From NCBI RefSeq assembly GCF_024518835.1, contig NZ_JANIGO010000001.1, positions 496,001 to 560,000 on the forward strand: a DNA stretch of 64,000 nucleotides. The letters are read 5' to 3'. Every line of letters begins with the position of its first letter. Position 1 is the first letter of the stretch. The notes below the pieces were generated by a model, which was not told the origin of the DNA, did no database searches, and was given only the letters and a program-made list of their open reading frames with translations. The translations under genes and the position numbers were made by a program. The stretch comes from Limnobacter humi (GTDB lineage: Bacteria > Pseudomonadota > Gammaproteobacteria > Burkholderiales > Burkholderiaceae_B). This document shows, in pieces, positions 49,563 to 60,028 of the stretch.

Positions 49563-51563
49563 TTACTGCAGTCCGACCAACGGGCGCACGGTGCTCAAGG
49601 TGGCCGCAAACTTCTCCGCATTTTGAAAACCGATCACCCGGAATGCATCGGACTGAGCCCCGGCCGGGAAAAACAAAATCGCTGGCGGGCCAAACAACTT
49701 GAATTGCTTCATCAATGCCTGGTCAGCCGGCGTGTTGGCGGTCACATCCACCTGCAACAGGCGCACACCGCTCAAGCGTTGCTGCACCGTGGGGTCCACC
49801 AAGGTGAACAGTTCAAACTCTTTGCAACTCACACACCAATCGGCATAAAAGTCCAGCATCACCGGCTGCTTGCTTTGCGCAATGGTGGCCAACGCGTTGG
49901 CACTGTCCACTCGCTCAAACAGGCTGTGCACAGCGCCGCCCGCTGGCTGGCTTGATGCAGTGACTGTCCGCTGGCCACCCAGCCCTACACCTGCCAAGGG
50001 GGTCAGTAAACTTTGGGAACCACTGAACAAACCCACGGCGTAAGCCGATGCAGAAATTGCACTGAGCAAGGCGAATGCTCGGCCCAGCGCCATGGCTGTC
50101 AGGCTCATGCTTTGAGCCCGCTCCACACCGCTCCACAACGCAGCCGCCACCAGTGCGCCCAACACAGCCCACAAGGCCATCACCACCGGCACTGGCGTCA
50201 CGGGTGTGGCTGTCCACACCGCCAAAGCCAGCAGGATAAAACCAAAGGCTGCCGACACCCAACTCATCCACTGGCCCGCTTTGGGCAACACAGTGCCAGC
50301 ACCCGCAGCAAACAACACCAGTGGCAACCCCATGCCCAGGGCCAGCACAAACAGGGCTGCACCACCCAGCAGAGCATTGCCCGACTGGCCAATGTACAAC
50401 AGAGCCCCAGCCAAGGGCGGCGCCACACACGGACCGAGCAGCAAGGCAGACAGCATGCCCATCACCAACACGGGCACAAACTGCCCGCCCTGCAAGCGGC
50501 CGGTTTTTTCTTGAATCCAACCTTGCAAGCCCGACGGCAACTGCAACGAATAGCCCAACAACAGCGCAACACCCAGGCCCGCCAAAACGGCAGAAAACGA
50601 CCACAGCACGGGCGGTTGCTGCAAGGCCACCACCAGGCTCTGCCCACTCAGGCCGGCCACCACGCCCAGCACTGCATAGGTCGAGGCCATGCCCACCACA
50701 TACATCAACGCCAGCAACAAGGGTTTGACTTTACCGGCCGAGGTGGACGCACCACGCCCCACCTGCTGCCCCACCACCAAACTGCTCACAATTGGCAACA
50801 TGGGCAAAGTACACGGCGTGAAAGCCAGCAGCAAACCCAAGCCGAAGAAGATGGGCAACACCACGGCCGCCGATTGACCGGACAAACGTTGCGCCAAGGA
50901 ATCGGCCTCATTGGTCGGGTTAACCGGCCCCACATTGGACGGTGACGATCGTGCCATCGCCGATTGTCCATCCGATCCAGGCTCAGCAGCCGTTGATGCC
51001 GCACTACCCCCCAACCACGCGCCCAGGGCCTGCTTTCCAGACCCCAAGGCTTTGCCCAACAACCCCCCGCTGGCCAGCGTTAATTCGGTGGGCTGAGGTG
51101 GATAGCACAGCCCCGCATCGGCACACCCCTGGCTGATCAACTTCCCCAACGACTGAGGTGTTTGTCCGCTCGGCAATCCTGCCGTAGCCATGGAATACCG
51201 AAGCTGAAGATTCAACTCACCGCGCAAGGCTTCAATGTTTTCCTTCAAAAATTCATCGAATTTTTGATCACCCCGAGGCAAATCAACGAAGGCCAGTTCC
51301 TGAACACCCGCAGCGGGCTCTAACCTGAAGCGTTCCCGGTACAGGTAATAGCCCTGCGCAACTTCAATTCGCACATCCATGAGGCAGTTTTGACTACAAC
51401 TCGGGTCTAGCGCACTGACAGTCACTTTAAAGGCCTGTTCTGGCGGCAGGAAATCATCGGCGGCCAGGGCGTTCCCCCCAAACCCCAACAGGCAGAGTAT
51501 CGCAACCGGCAGCCATGCCACTGTTGCCTTCAACCACTGGCCACGCATCCACACTGCCTGCAT
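49563..51563 (-). CDS. dsbD: Thiol:disulfide interchange protein DsbD
   Basis: DsbD moves reducing power from cytoplasmic thioredoxin across the inner membrane to keep periplasmic thiols reduced. Cytochrome c maturation is one use. The 666 residues contain a signal peptide and the nDsbD domain with its Cys pair in GCADAGLCYPP. Eight or so membrane helices carry FTPCTLPMLPI and GPCVAPPLAGAL, and the C-terminal thioredoxin domain has DWCVSCK. ATG 51563 has GAGGTG 6 bases upstream. It begins 1 base after the cutA stop. Confidence 0.97.
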   Translation of the reverse strand: MQAVWMRGQWLKATVAWLPVAILCLLGFGGNALAADDFLPPEQAFKVTVSALDPSCSQNCLMDVRIEVAQGYYLYRERFRLEPAAGVQELAFVDLPRGDQKFDEFLKENIEALRGELNLQLRYSMATAGLPSGQTPQSLGKLISQGCADAGLCYPPQPTELTLASGGLLGKALGSGKQALGAWLGGSAASTAAEPGSDGQSAMARSSPSNVGPVNPTNEADSLAQRLSGQSAAVVLPIFFGLGLLLAFTPCTLPMLPIVSSLVVGQQVGRGASTSAGKVKPLLLALMYVVGMASTYAVLGVVAGLSGQSLVVALQQPPVLWSFSAVLAGLGVALLLGYSLQLPSGLQGWIQEKTGRLQGGQFVPVLVMGMLSALLLGPCVAPPLAGALLYIGQSGNALLGGAALFVLALGMGLPLVLFAAGAGTVLPKAGQWMSWVSAAFGFILLALAVWTATPVTPVPVVMALWAVLGALVAAALWSGVERAQSMSLTAMALGRAFALLSAISASAYAVGLFSGSQSLLTPLAGVGLGGQRTVTASSQPAGGAVHSLFERVDSANALATIAQSKQPVMLDFYADWCVSCKEFELFTLVDPTVQQRLSGVRLLQVDVTANTPADQALMKQFKLFGPPAILFFPAGAQSDAFRVIGFQNAEKFAATLSTVRPLVGLQ

Positions 51564-51564
51564 A

Positions 51565-51900
51565 TCAAACACCTCGAATCCAATCCAAGTAAGGCGCATG
51601 CCCGTCATCCGCCTTCACAAACAACAATTCCGGCAATTCATACGGGTGCAAATCGGTCCAAACCATTTTCATGGCATGCCGCTGCGCATCGGTGCACTTC
51701 ACCATCAACAACACCTCGGGTGTTGTCTCCAGTTGACCTTGCCACACATAGACCGACCTTGCACCGGGCAGCAGGGTCACACACCGCGCCAACTGTTCCT
51801 GCACCAGACGGTGTGCCAAGGTCTGAGCATCCGCCTCATTTCCAACCGTGGTGTAGGCCAGCCAAACTGCCGCACTGTCCATCGGTTCAGCATCACTCAT
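51565..51900 (-). CDS. cutA: Divalent cation tolerance protein CutA
   Basis: The small trimeric CutA1-family protein has 111 residues, with LVQEQLARCVTLLPGARSVYVWQG and the C-terminal HPYELPELLFVKADDGHAPYLDWI typical of the family. Its precise role is unsettled: copper tolerance was proposed. ATG 51900 has AGGGG 8 bases upstream. It is followed by dsbD (cutA-dsbD order as in E. coli). Confidence 0.96.
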   Translation of the reverse strand: MSDAEPMDSAAVWLAYTTVGNEADAQTLAHRLVQEQLARCVTLLPGARSVYVWQGQLETTPEVLLMVKCTDAQRHAMKMVWTDLHPYELPELLFVKADDGHAPYLDWIRGV

Positions 51901-51914
51901 GAACAACACCCCTC

Positions 51915-52697
51915 TCAGGACACTTTGGCAAAGCGTCGTTCACTCAATTGCACAGCACCCCACATGCCCAATCCGGTATAGACCAACATACCCAACAAAA
52001 GTGCCGGCATGGCCGAAAATCGATGATCATGCAAAGCCCGCATGCAATCCACCACCAGGGACAGCGGCAAGCACTGCGCCAACCACTGAAGCCACTCTGG
52101 AAACTGACGTCTCGGGAAAAATGCACCCGATAAAAATGTCTGCGGCGTAATAAACAAGGTGAAATAGAACATGAAGAAGTCGTAGCTGGGTGCACGGGCA
52201 TTCACGCACAAACCCAGTGCGGCATACATCACGCAGGCCAGCGCCAGCAAACACCAGCCCACCAACCAAAACAGGCCATCCCCCACACCCAGCAAAGCCA
52301 GCACCACCATCATGCACGCCGTGCTGATGCAGCCTTTGGCCGCCGCCCAAAAGCACTCCCCCAGCACCACTTCGCGCAAACGCACGGGGGTGTTCATGAT
52401 GGACTGCCAGGTCTTCTGAACCTGCATTCTGGAAAATGCTGAATACAGCGCCTCAAAGGTGGGCGCATTCATTGCGCTGATGCACACTGCACCCACTGCC
52501 AAGTATTGCAAATAGGGTTGTCCCTCCACTGTATTGACCAACGAACCCACGCCCAACCCGAAAGCCATGAGTGCCATGACCGGGTCAATCACGTTGGCCA
52601 TCAGCGACGCAGCAGCCAACTTGCGCCACACCAGGGCATTGCGTCGCCACACCTGCACAATCGCCGAGGCATTCACACCAAACCAACGCTCTAGCAT
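51915..52697 (-). CDS. ABC-2 type transporter permease, NodJ family
   Basis: The 260-residue membrane protein has about six hydrophobic segments of the ABC-2 fold (DPVMALMAFGLGVGSLV, MMVVLALLGVGDGLFWLVGWCLL, FFMFYFTLFITPQTFLSGAFF). NodJ-type permeases work with NodI ATPases, originally described in lipo-oligosaccharide export. In non-symbiotic bacteria the substrate is unknown. ATG 52697 has GGAGG 6 bases upstream and starts 1 base after the ATPase stop. Confidence 0.92.
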   Translation of the reverse strand: MLERWFGVNASAIVQVWRRNALVWRKLAAASLMANVIDPVMALMAFGLGVGSLVNTVEGQPYLQYLAVGAVCISAMNAPTFEALYSAFSRMQVQKTWQSIMNTPVRLREVVLGECFWAAAKGCISTACMMVVLALLGVGDGLFWLVGWCLLALACVMYAALGLCVNARAPSYDFFMFYFTLFITPQTFLSGAFFPRRQFPEWLQWLAQCLPLSLVVDCMRALHDHRFSAMPALLLGMLVYTGLGMWGAVQLSERRFAKVS

Positions 52698-52698
52698 G

Positions 52699-53649
52699 TC
52701 ACTCCTCCCCACCCTCGTTGAACTGCCTATCCAGCGCGCGGCCTGTCAAACGGAAAAATACATCTTCCAGATTGCCCGGCCTGAACAAGCACTCCACCTC
52801 CGCAGGACGTTCCACCCGAATGCGCTCCAAAGCCCGGCTGGCTGTCTCATTGCGCAAAAACACCATCTCGCCCCGGTGCTCCTGCTCAGTTGCGGCAACA
52901 CCCAAGCGGTCATTCAAATAGGCTGCAGCACCAGCACCCCACACTTCCAGAACCTGGGTGCCCACATGGGTTTCAATCAATGCCCGAGGCGTGTCCAAGG
53001 CCACCACGACACCACCGTTTAACACAGCCACACGGTCTGCCAAACGCTCGGCTTCATCCATGTCATGGGTGGTCAACAAGATCGCCATCCCTTGGCGTTT
53101 GAGGGCCAACAAGCCGTCCCACATGCCATGTTTTGCGGTGGGGTCCAGGCCCGTGGTGGGCTCGTCCAGAAACAGCATCTGCGGACCATTGACGAGCGAA
53201 CGCGCCAGCATCAGTCGGCGTCGCATGCCACCCGACAATGCACTCACTGCATCATCTCGCCGGTCGCTCAAGCGCGCAAAACCCAATAGCTCAATGGCAC
53301 GCTCACGAAGCACGGCACCTTGCAATGAGAAATACCGACCATACACCTGCAGGTTTTCAATCACGGTGAAGTCCGGGTCCAGGGAGTCGTATTGCGGCAC
53401 CACGCCGACCTGGGCACGTGCCAAATGCCCCTGAGCCCCCATGTCATACCCCAACAGCTGAACCCGACCTGCCGTCGCAACACTCAAGCCCAGGGCCAGT
53501 GACACGGTGGTGGATTTGCCAGCGCCATTGGGACCCAACAGCGCCACACATTCACCACGGTGCACTGCCAGGTTTAGCCCCTTGAGCACTTCCCGGGCAC
53601 CATACCGCTTGACCACATTGTCCAGTTGCAACACCGGCGGTTGTGCCAT
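52699..53649 (-). CDS. ABC transporter ATP-binding protein, NodI family
   Basis: The 316-residue ATPase has Walker A GPNGAGKST, signature LSGGMRRRL, Walker [13 protein letters not shown] and the switch His in LLTTHDMDEA. A ~70-residue C-terminal extension is typical of DrrA/NodI-type ATPases. ATG 53649 (MAQPPVLQLDN) gives the usual N-terminus; in-frame ATGs at 53658 and 53670 are possible. It pairs with the permease gene just downstream. Confidence 0.93.
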   Translation of the reverse strand: MAQPPVLQLDNVVKRYGAREVLKGLNLAVHRGECVALLGPNGAGKSTTVSLALGLSVATAGRVQLLGYDMGAQGHLARAQVGVVPQYDSLDPDFTVIENLQVYGRYFSLQGAVLRERAIELLGFARLSDRRDDAVSALSGGMRRRLMLARSLVNGPQMLFLDEPTTGLDPTAKHGMWDGLLALKRQGMAILLTTHDMDEAERLADRVAVLNGGVVVALDTPRALIETHVGTQVLEVWGAGAAAYLNDRLGVAATEQEHRGEMVFLRNETASRALERIRVERPAEVECLFRPGNLEDVFFRLTGRALDRQFNEGGEE

Positions 53650-53672
53650 GCTATTCATCCATTCAAACATCC

Positions 53673-53711
53673 ATAAAAAATGCCGTGTTGGCTTAACGCT
53701 AACACGGCATT
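53673..53711 (-). terminator. Terminator of the ribosomal alpha operon after rplQ
   Basis: On the minus strand an 11-bp stem (AATGCCGTGTT / AACACGGCATT, 53701-53711 with 53679-53689) is followed by TTTTTTA. It lies about 95 bases past the rplQ stop and directly upstream of the NodI gene. Confidence 0.88.
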
Positions 53712-53806
53712 CTCATTTTACGGCCTCGCATCACCCCATTTCATTCATCCAGCATGCGCCGCTGGGAATACATCGGAATGTGCCCGGCCCGTAACCGGCA
53801 ATCGGC

Positions 53807-54205
53807 TTACGCCTGCTCTTCGGCCACTTCAACCATTTCGGCAGTCTCAGGACGATCCACCAGTTCTACCAAAGCCATCGGCGCGTTGTCGCCCTTGCGG
53901 AAACCGAACTTCAGTACGCGCATGTAACCGCCAGGGCGGGTTGCGTAGCGAGGGCCAATTTCCTCAAACAACTTGATCACCATTTCACGGTCGCGCAGAC
54001 GGGAAAACGCCAAACGCTTGTTGGCCAGCGTGGGGGTCTTACCCAGCGTGATCAGGGGCTCAGCAACCTTGCGCAATTCTTTGGCCTTGGGCAGGGTTGT
54101 TTTGATGACTTCGTGCTTGAGCAGAGCATTGGTCAGGTTTCTGAACATGGCCAAACGGTGGCTGCTTGTGCGGTTCAGCTTACGCAATCCGTGACGGTGA
54201 CGCAT
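53807..54205 (-). CDS. rplQ: 50S ribosomal protein L17
   Basis: The 132-residue protein lines the region near the peptide exit tunnel. [17 protein letters not shown] is the family start and the body is conserved. The acidic tail ([13 protein letters not shown]) extends slightly beyond the E. coli protein. It is the last gene of the alpha operon, 33 bases after rpoA. Confidence 0.99.
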   Translation of the reverse strand: MRHRHGLRKLNRTSSHRLAMFRNLTNALLKHEVIKTTLPKAKELRKVAEPLITLGKTPTLANKRLAFSRLRDREMVIKLFEEIGPRYATRPGGYMRVLKFGFRKGDNAPMALVELVDRPETAEMVEVAEEQA

Positions 54206-54238
54206 TTTTAATATCCTTCAATCAAACAAACGCTAAGC

Positions 54239-55219
54239 TCAGGGCTTATCGAGACCGGCGGGTGGCCAGTTTTCAAGTTTCATTCCGAGTGTCAGACCAC
54301 GGGCGGCCAACACCTCCTTGATTTCATTCAGAGACTTGCGACCCAGGTTGGGGGTCTTCAACAGCTCGTTTTCAGTGCGCTGAATCAAGTCACCGATGTA
54401 GTAAATGTTTTCAGCTTTCAAGCAGTTGGCTGAACGAACAGTCAGTTCTAGATCATCCACAGGGCGCAGCAGGATTGGATCAACCTGCGGAGCGCGGGAT
54501 ACAGCCTCTGGCTCTGCTGTGTTTTCCAATGCGGCAAAAACAGACAACTGCTCAACCAGAATGCGTGCTGCCAAACGAATGGCTTCTTCAGGCGACAGCA
54601 CACCGTTGGTATCGATGAACATCACCAAACGATCCAAATCCGTACGTTGTTCAACACGAGCGCTTTCAACCGAGTACGACACCCGCTTCACAGGGCTGAA
54701 TGAGGCATCCAATACGATGCGACCAATTGCCTTGCTGGGTTCATCTGGAAAACGACGGACTGTCCCAGGAACATAACCACGGCCTTTTTCGACCTTGATC
54801 TGCATGTCCAACTTGCCACCTTGCGACAGGTGGGCAATCACGTGATCAGGGTTCAACACCTGCACATCGTGTGGCAACTCAATATCACCGGCAGTTACCA
54901 CACCTTCCACTTCGCGCTTCAAGGTCACGGTCACCACATCACGCGATTCCAACTTGAATACAATGCCTTTCAAGTTCAGCAGCAAGTCAACGACGTCTTC
55001 CTGCACACCATCCAAGGTGGAGTATTCATGGACCACACCCGCAATCGACACTTCCGTGGGGGCATAACCAATCATCGACGACAGTAGAACGCGACGCAGC
55101 GCGTTGCCCAGAGTGTGGCCGTAACCACGCTCAAAGGGCTCCATCACAATCTTGGCGGCGCTGTGGCCAACCGACTCCACTTCAACAATGCGAGGCTTCA
55201 GCAAACTAGCATTAAACAT
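54239..55219 (-). CDS. rpoA: RNA polymerase subunit alpha
   Basis: The 326 residues comprise the dimerising N-terminal domain (about 1-230, with [20 protein letters not shown]) and, after a flexible linker, the C-terminal domain that binds UP elements and activators (residues 245-315, [17 protein letters not shown] and [18 protein letters not shown]). The length is normal. It stands in the usual place between rpsD and rplQ. Confidence 0.99.
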   Translation of the reverse strand: MFNASLLKPRIVEVESVGHSAAKIVMEPFERGYGHTLGNALRRVLLSSMIGYAPTEVSIAGVVHEYSTLDGVQEDVVDLLLNLKGIVFKLESRDVVTVTLKREVEGVVTAGDIELPHDVQVLNPDHVIAHLSQGGKLDMQIKVEKGRGYVPGTVRRFPDEPSKAIGRIVLDASFSPVKRVSYSVESARVEQRTDLDRLVMFIDTNGVLSPEEAIRLAARILVEQLSVFAALENTAEPEAVSRAPQVDPILLRPVDDLELTVRSANCLKAENIYYIGDLIQRTENELLKTPNLGRKSLNEIKEVLAARGLTLGMKLENWPPAGLDKP

Positions 55220-55296
55220 TCAGAATCCTTGTCAATACCCTCGGCTCGTTACACCGATAAGGCTGGGGACTGTTAACGAACAGATTAGAGACTCAA

Positions 55297-55920
55297 TCAG
55301 CGTGAATACAATTCAACGATGAGGCTTTCATTGATTTCCTGAGACAGGTCAGCACGATCCGGCAATGCCTTCAGTGAGCCTTCCAGTTTCTTGGAATCAA
55401 CCGACAACCAGATGGGGAAACCGTTGGATTCAGCCAGACCCACGGATTCAATAATCCGCGATTGGGTCTTGGACTTGTCGCGCACGGCAACCACGTCGTT
55501 CACCTTCACAACGTAAGACGGAATGTTCACGGGCTTGCCGTTCACCAAAATCGCCTTGTGGCTAACCAGCTGACGTGCTTCAGCCCGGGTGGAGCCAAAG
55601 CCCATGCGGTAAACCACGTTGTCCAGACGGCTTTCCAACAATTGCAGCAGCGTTTCACCCGTGTTGCCCTTGCGGCGAGAAGCCTCTGCGAAGTAACGGC
55701 GGAACTGACGCTCCAGAATGCCGTACATGCGCTTCACTTTTTGCTTTTCACGCAACTGTTGACCGTAGTCAGAGGTACGCGCACCGGAAGTACGGCCATG
55801 CTGACCAGGTTTCGAATCGAGTTTGCACTTGGAATCCAGCGCACGGCGTGCGCTCTTCAAACCAAGATCGGTGCCTTCACGGCGAGACAACTTACACTTT
55901 GGACCAGTATATTTAGCCAC
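55297..55920 (-). CDS. rpsD: 30S ribosomal protein S4
   Basis: S4 binds 16S rRNA early in assembly. The 207 residues show the S4 RNA-binding domain ([19 protein letters not shown] and [15 protein letters not shown]). The start is GTG 55920 with AGAGGT 6 bases upstream. In E. coli S4 represses the alpha operon; I did not find the matching pseudoknot by eye. Confidence 0.99.
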   Translation of the reverse strand: MAKYTGPKCKLSRREGTDLGLKSARRALDSKCKLDSKPGQHGRTSGARTSDYGQQLREKQKVKRMYGILERQFRRYFAEASRRKGNTGETLLQLLESRLDNVVYRMGFGSTRAEARQLVSHKAILVNGKPVNIPSYVVKVNDVVAVRDKSKTQSRIIESVGLAESNGFPIWLSVDSKKLEGSLKALPDRADLSQEINESLIVELYSR

Positions 55921-55991
55921 TTGAAAACCTCTTTCATTACGCGACGGTAAAGTCGCCTCAGTCCGCCTGCGCGAACAATGGTCTTAAAAAA

Positions 55992-56387
55992 TCAGATGCG
56001 TCGACGCTTGGGAGGACGGCATCCGTTGTGCGGGATTGGGGTGATGTCAGAAATGCTCGTCACCTTGATGCCCAATGCGTTCAGTGCACGAACGCTGGAC
56101 TCACGGCCTGGGCCTGGTCCTTTGATCAGCACTTCAACAGTCTTAATGCCGCATTCCTGCGCGGCCTTGCCAGCCACTTCCGCAGCCACCTGTGCAGCAA
56201 ACGGGGTTGACTTGCGTGAACCCTTAAAGCCCTGAGCACCCGATGTGGACCAAGCCAAGGCGTTGCCTTGACGGTCTGTGATGGTGATGATGGTGTTGTT
56301 GAACGAAGCGTGTACGTGCGCGATACCGTCAGAGATGTTCTTCTTGACTTTCTTGCGAGCACGGGTGTTTGCGGTACCTTTGGCCAT
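55992..56387 (-). CDS. rpsK: 30S ribosomal protein S11
   Basis: The 131 residues include [20 protein letters not shown] and the C-terminal [15 protein letters not shown], family hallmarks. The protein lies on the 30S platform near the mRNA exit. It follows rpsM at 26 bases. Confidence 0.99.
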   Translation of the reverse strand: MAKGTANTRARKKVKKNISDGIAHVHASFNNTIITITDRQGNALAWSTSGAQGFKGSRKSTPFAAQVAAEVAGKAAQECGIKTVEVLIKGPGPGRESSVRALNALGIKVTSISDITPIPHNGCRPPKRRRI

Positions 56388-56413
56388 TTGGCAAGTCTTC
56401 CTTTAAATCCAGA

Positions 56414-56779
56414 TTATTTCTTCAGGGCGATACCGGCGCGCTTCGGACCCTTGCGAGTGCGAGCGTTGGTACGCGTACGCTGACCACGAACAGGCAAGCC
56501 CTTGCGGTGACGGAAACCACGATAGCAGCCCAGGTCCATCAGTCGCTTGATGTTCATGGTGATTTCGCGGCGCAGGTCACCTTCAGTCAGGTACTTGGCC
56601 ACTTCATCACGCAGCTTTTCCAGATCCGTATCGTCCAGATCCTTCACCTTTTTGTTTTCGGCGATGGAAGTCACTGCACAAATCTTCTTGGCTGTCGAAC
56701 GACCAATGCCATAAATCGCAGTCAGACCGATCACGGTGTGCTGGTGGCTTGGAATGTTAATACCGGCAATACGAGCCAT
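56414..56779 (-). CDS. rpsM: 30S ribosomal protein S13
   Basis: The 121 residues start [20 protein letters not shown], and the basic tail ends [12 protein letters not shown]13 contacts the 50S subunit and P-site tRNA. It is the first ribosomal protein gene of the alpha cluster, 15 bases after rpmJ. Confidence 0.99.
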   Translation of the reverse strand: MARIAGINIPSHQHTVIGLTAIYGIGRSTAKKICAVTSIAENKKVKDLDDTDLEKLRDEVAKYLTEGDLRREITMNIKRLMDLGCYRGFRHRKGLPVRGQRTRTNARTRKGPKRAGIALKK

Positions 56780-56794
56780 GGAAATCCCCTTTTA

Positions 56795-56908
56795 TTAACC
56801 TTGACGCTGCTTGTGGCGCGCGTCAGAACAAATCACACGGACCACGCCTTTGCGCTTGATCACTTTGCACTTTCTACAAATTTTCTTAACAGAAGCCTGA
56901 ACTTTCAT
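56795..56908 (-). CDS. rpmJ: 50S ribosomal protein L36
   Basis: The 37-residue protein reads [20 protein letters not shown] at its start and ends in ARHKQRQG. The four zinc ligands C11, C14, C27 and H32 are present, so this is the zinc-binding (C+) form. It was found by reading the gap between infA and rpsM. Confidence 0.98.
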   Translation of the reverse strand: MKVQASVKKICRKCKVIKRKGVVRVICSDARHKQRQG

Positions 56909-56931
56909 GGCGAACTCCAAAAAGAACCAAA

Positions 56932-57150
56932 TTACTTGGCTCGAAATACAATTCGTGCCCTGGACAAGTCGTACGGCGTGAGTTCCACCGTCACTTTGTC
57001 ACCCGGAAGAATACGAATGTAATTCATTCGCATTTTTCCGGAAATATGACCGAGCACCACGTGACCATTTTCCAACTTGACCCGGAAAGTGGCGTTGGGC
57101 AGGTTTTCAACCACCTCACCCTGCATTTGGATAACGTCGTCTTTAGACAA
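56932..57150 (-). CDS. infA: Translation initiation factor IF-1
   Basis: IF-1 blocks the ribosomal A site during initiation. The 72-residue S1-like OB fold matches E. coli IF-1 in length. The start codon is TTG (57150) with GAGG 6 bases upstream, in frame with [12 protein letters not shown]. It is placed between secY (3 bases away) and rpmJ. Confidence 0.98.
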   Translation of the reverse strand: MSKDDVIQMQGEVVENLPNATFRVKLENGHVVLGHISGKMRMNYIRILPGDKVTVELTPYDLSRARIVFRAK

Positions 57151-57153
57151 TCC

Positions 57154-58482
57154 TTACCTCGTCAAACCGGAGCCCTTGAAACTGGACTTCTTCAAGAGAC
57201 TTTCATATTGCTGAGACATCACGTAGGCCTGAACCTGTGCCATGAAATCCATCGCAACGACCACAATAATCAGCAGCGATGTGCCACCGAAGTAAAAAGG
57301 AACTTTGAAGCCCAGAACCAGAAATTCTGGCAACAAACACACCAAAGTGATGTAAGCGGCACCAACCAGGGTCAGGCGCATCAACACGCGATCGATGTAA
57401 CGAGAAGTCTGCTCACCAGGGCGAATGCCAGGAAGAAAGGCACCACTCTTTTTCAAATTGTCAGCAGTCTCACGGCTATTGAACACGAGTGCCGTGTAAA
57501 AAAAACAGAAAAACACGATCGCGCTGGCGTACAACAACATGTACAGCGGGTGGCCAGGGGACAGTGTTTGCGATACTTCCTTCAGGAATCCAACAACCGC
57601 GCCACTGCCGGATCCAAACCAGCTGGTCAGCGTGGCTGGCAATAAAATGATGCTCGAGGCAAAGATCGGCGGAATCACGCCAGCCATGTTCAACTTCAGC
57701 GGCAAATGAGAGGTTTGACCCGCATATACCCGATTTCCCACCTGTCGCTTTGCGTAGTTCACGGTAATTTTTCGCTGACCGCGTTCGACGAACACCACCA
57801 GATAGGTCACCAACACCGCCAAAACACATACCAGCACGGCGACCAGTGAGCTCATGGCTCCAGTCCGAACCAACTCGAACAATCCACCCAACGCACCGGG
57901 CATGCCTGCAGCGATACCGGCAAAAATCAAAATCGAAATTCCGTTACCCAATCCACGCTCGGTGATTTGCTCGCCCAGCCACATCAAGAACATGGTACCG
58001 GTCACCAGCGAAACGGCCGTCGTGAACCGGAAAGCCAAACCGGGATCGATTACCAAACCTTTCTGTGACTCCAAGGCAACCGAGATGCCGATTGCCTGAA
58101 AAGTGGCCAAAAAGAAGGTGCCGTACCGCGTGTACTGCGTTATCTTTCGCCGACCAGCCTCACCCTCTTTCTTCAAAGTCTCAAGCTGTGGGACCACCAC
58201 CGACGCCAGCTGCATCACGATCGACGCAGAGATGTAGGGCATGATTCCCAAAGCAAACACCGTGAAGCGGGACAACGCCCCCCCCGAGAACATGTTGAAC
58301 ATGCCGAGGATGCCACCTTGCTGAGTATTGAACAGCTGCTTGAGCTGCACTGGATCAATACCCGGTACCGGCACATGCGCACCGATCCGGTAAACGATCA
58401 AGGCGAGCAGCAAAAACACCAAACGCTTACGCAAATCGGTGAATTTGCCAGAGGAAGCCAGAGCTGATGGGTTCAAAGCCAC
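57154..58482 (-). CDS. secY: Protein translocase subunit SecY
   Basis: SecY forms the channel of the Sec translocon with SecE and SecG. The 442 residues have ten membrane helices, the plug region [21 protein letters not shown], and the conserved cytoplasmic loop segment near [16 protein letters not shown]. The start is GTG 58482. It follows rplO at 12 bases. Confidence 0.99.
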   Translation of the reverse strand: MALNPSALASSGKFTDLRKRLVFLLLALIVYRIGAHVPVPGIDPVQLKQLFNTQQGGILGMFNMFSGGALSRFTVFALGIMPYISASIVMQLASVVVPQLETLKKEGEAGRRKITQYTRYGTFFLATFQAIGISVALESQKGLVIDPGLAFRFTTAVSLVTGTMFLMWLGEQITERGLGNGISILIFAGIAAGMPGALGGLFELVRTGAMSSLVAVLVCVLAVLVTYLVVFVERGQRKITVNYAKRQVGNRVYAGQTSHLPLKLNMAGVIPPIFASSIILLPATLTSWFGSGSGAVVGFLKEVSQTLSPGHPLYMLLYASAIVFFCFFYTALVFNSRETADNLKKSGAFLPGIRPGEQTSRYIDRVLMRLTLVGAAYITLVCLLPEFLVLGFKVPFYFGGTSLLIIVVVAMDFMAQVQAYVMSQQYESLLKKSSFKGSGLTR

Positions 58483-58494
58483 GCGTGTCTCTCT

Positions 58495-58929
58495 TTAAGC
58501 GTTCACTGTTCCACCGGCCGCCTGAATGGCTGCCAATGCACCCTTGGTGGCTTTGATACCGCTCAAAGTAACAGCACGCTTGATTTCGCCAGCCAAAATG
58601 ACCTTCACCGACTGCGTACCAGCAGGAACGAGGCCAGCTTGCAGCAACGTTAGCAAATCGATTTGGTCAACAGCCAACACATCCAAATCCGTCAAACGAA
58701 CTTGTGCATTGAACTGTGCAGTGCGAGAAGTAAAGCCACGTTTGGGAAGACGACGATGCATGGGCATCTGACCGCCTTCAAATCCCACTTTGTGGAAACC
58801 ACCACTGCGGGATTTTTGACCTTTGTGACCACGGCCTGCTGTTTTTCCCCAGCCGGAACCGATACCACGGCCCACACGCTTCTTGGGAAATTTACTGCCT
58901 GGTGCTGGAGCAATTGTATTGAGTTCCAT
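58495..58929 (-). CDS. rplO: 50S ribosomal protein L15
   Basis: The 144 residues start [20 protein letters not shown] with the Gly-rich [16 protein letters not shown] segment. Its ATG overlaps the rpmD stop (TAATG). Confidence 0.99.
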   Translation of the reverse strand: MELNTIAPAPGSKFPKKRVGRGIGSGWGKTAGRGHKGQKSRSGGFHKVGFEGGQMPMHRRLPKRGFTSRTAQFNAQVRLTDLDVLAVDQIDLLTLLQAGLVPAGTQSVKVILAGEIKRAVTLSGIKATKGALAAIQAAGGTVNA

Positions 58930-59111
58930 TACGCAGCCTCTACTTTCAACAGGTACGACACCTTGTTAATCATTCCACGAACCTCGGGCGTATCAACCAA
59001 GATACGACTGTGGTTCAAACGACGCAGACCCAGACCGCGAACGGTGGCACGATGGTCTTCTTTGGTGCCGATAATGCTTTTAACCAGCGTTACCTTGACT
59101 TGTGCACTCAT
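58929..59111 (-). CDS. rpmD: 50S ribosomal protein L30
   Basis: The 60-residue protein contains [20 protein letters not shown] and [20 protein letters not shown], the complete L30 fold. It lies between rpsE and rplO. Confidence 0.99.
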   Translation of the reverse strand: MSAQVKVTLVKSIIGTKEDHRATVRGLGLRRLNHSRILVDTPEVRGMINKVSYLLKVEAA

Positions 59112-59113
59112 GA

Positions 59114-59638
59114 TTAGGCCTCAAACAATTTTTCAACTGAAAGACCGCGCTTGGCAGCGATTTCAGCAGGTGTTTGCAGCTTGGACAGAGCGTCCAGTGT
59201 TGCACGCACCAGGTTGTAGGGGTTTGAAGAACCGTGGCTCTTCGCAACAATGTTACGAACGCCAACCACTTCCAAAACAGCGCGCATCGGGCCACCAGCG
59301 ATCAAACCGGTACCTTCCTGTGCGGGCGCCAAAAACACCTTGGATGCGCCGTGGCGACCTTCAACGGTGTGATGAATAGTGCCGTCACGAAGGGACACCT
59401 GCTCCATCTGGCGACGCGCTTGTTCCATGGCCTTCTGAACAGACACCGGCACCTCACGGGACTTGCCCTTGCCCATGCCAACACGGCCATCACCATCACC
59501 GACCACCGTCAGCGCTGCGAAACCGAGAATACGACCGCCCTTGACCACTTTGGTCACGCGGTTCACGGCAATCATTTTTTCCTTCAGGCCGTCATCACGG
59601 GCCTCTGGAGCCGCATTTTTACCTTGCATTCTTGCCAT
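59114..59638 (-). CDS. rpsE: 30S ribosomal protein S5
   Basis: The 174 residues have the N-terminal double-stranded RNA-binding domain ([17 protein letters not shown]) and the S5 C-terminal domain. S5 acts in decoding accuracy. A short basic extension [17 protein letters not shown] precedes the core. Confidence 0.99.
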   Translation of the reverse strand: MARMQGKNAAPEARDDGLKEKMIAVNRVTKVVKGGRILGFAALTVVGDGDGRVGMGKGKSREVPVSVQKAMEQARRQMEQVSLRDGTIHHTVEGRHGASKVFLAPAQEGTGLIAGGPMRAVLEVVGVRNIVAKSHGSSNPYNLVRATLDALSKLQTPAEIAAKRGLSVEKLFEA

Positions 59639-59647
59639 GATAACCCC

Positions 59648-60010
59648 TTAGAATTTCAAGCCAGCTTCACGAGCGGCGTCTGCCAACTCTTTCACACGAC
59701 CATGGTAAGCAAAACCCGACCGGTCAAAAGCAACCGCGGAAATGCCCTTGGCGAGTGCCCGCTTGGCAATTTCCGCACCAACAGCAGCTGCAGCGGCTTT
59801 GTTGCCGCCGGTTTTACCCGCCATTGCGGCACGCACTTCTTTGTCCACAGTCGATGCAGAGGCCAACACCTCACCACCGTCTGCAGAATGAATCGCAGCG
59901 TAGATGTGAGAATTGGTACGATAGACGCACAGACGGGTTGCACGCGCCAAGGCAATGCGCTTCCGGGTCTGTTTTGCACGACGCAGACGTGCTTCTCTCT
60001 TAGTTTCCAT
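59648..60010 (-). CDS. rplR: 50S ribosomal protein L18
   Basis: The 120-residue 5S rRNA-binding protein starts with [19 protein letters not shown] and ends [20 protein letters not shown] followed by EAGLKF, as the family does. Confidence 0.99.
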   Translation of the reverse strand: METKREARLRRAKQTRKRIALARATRLCVYRTNSHIYAAIHSADGGEVLASASTVDKEVRAAMAGKTGGNKAAAAAVGAEIAKRALAKGISAVAFDRSGFAYHGRVKELADAAREAGLKF

Positions 60011-60028
60011 GATGGTCCTCTATGCGCC

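Noticed and set aside
52697-52699. Assignment of the ABC genes as symbiotic nodI and nodJ
   Set aside because: The family resemblance is clear, but no nodulation genes are present and such exporters are widespread in non-symbiotic betaproteobacteria, so no symbols were given.
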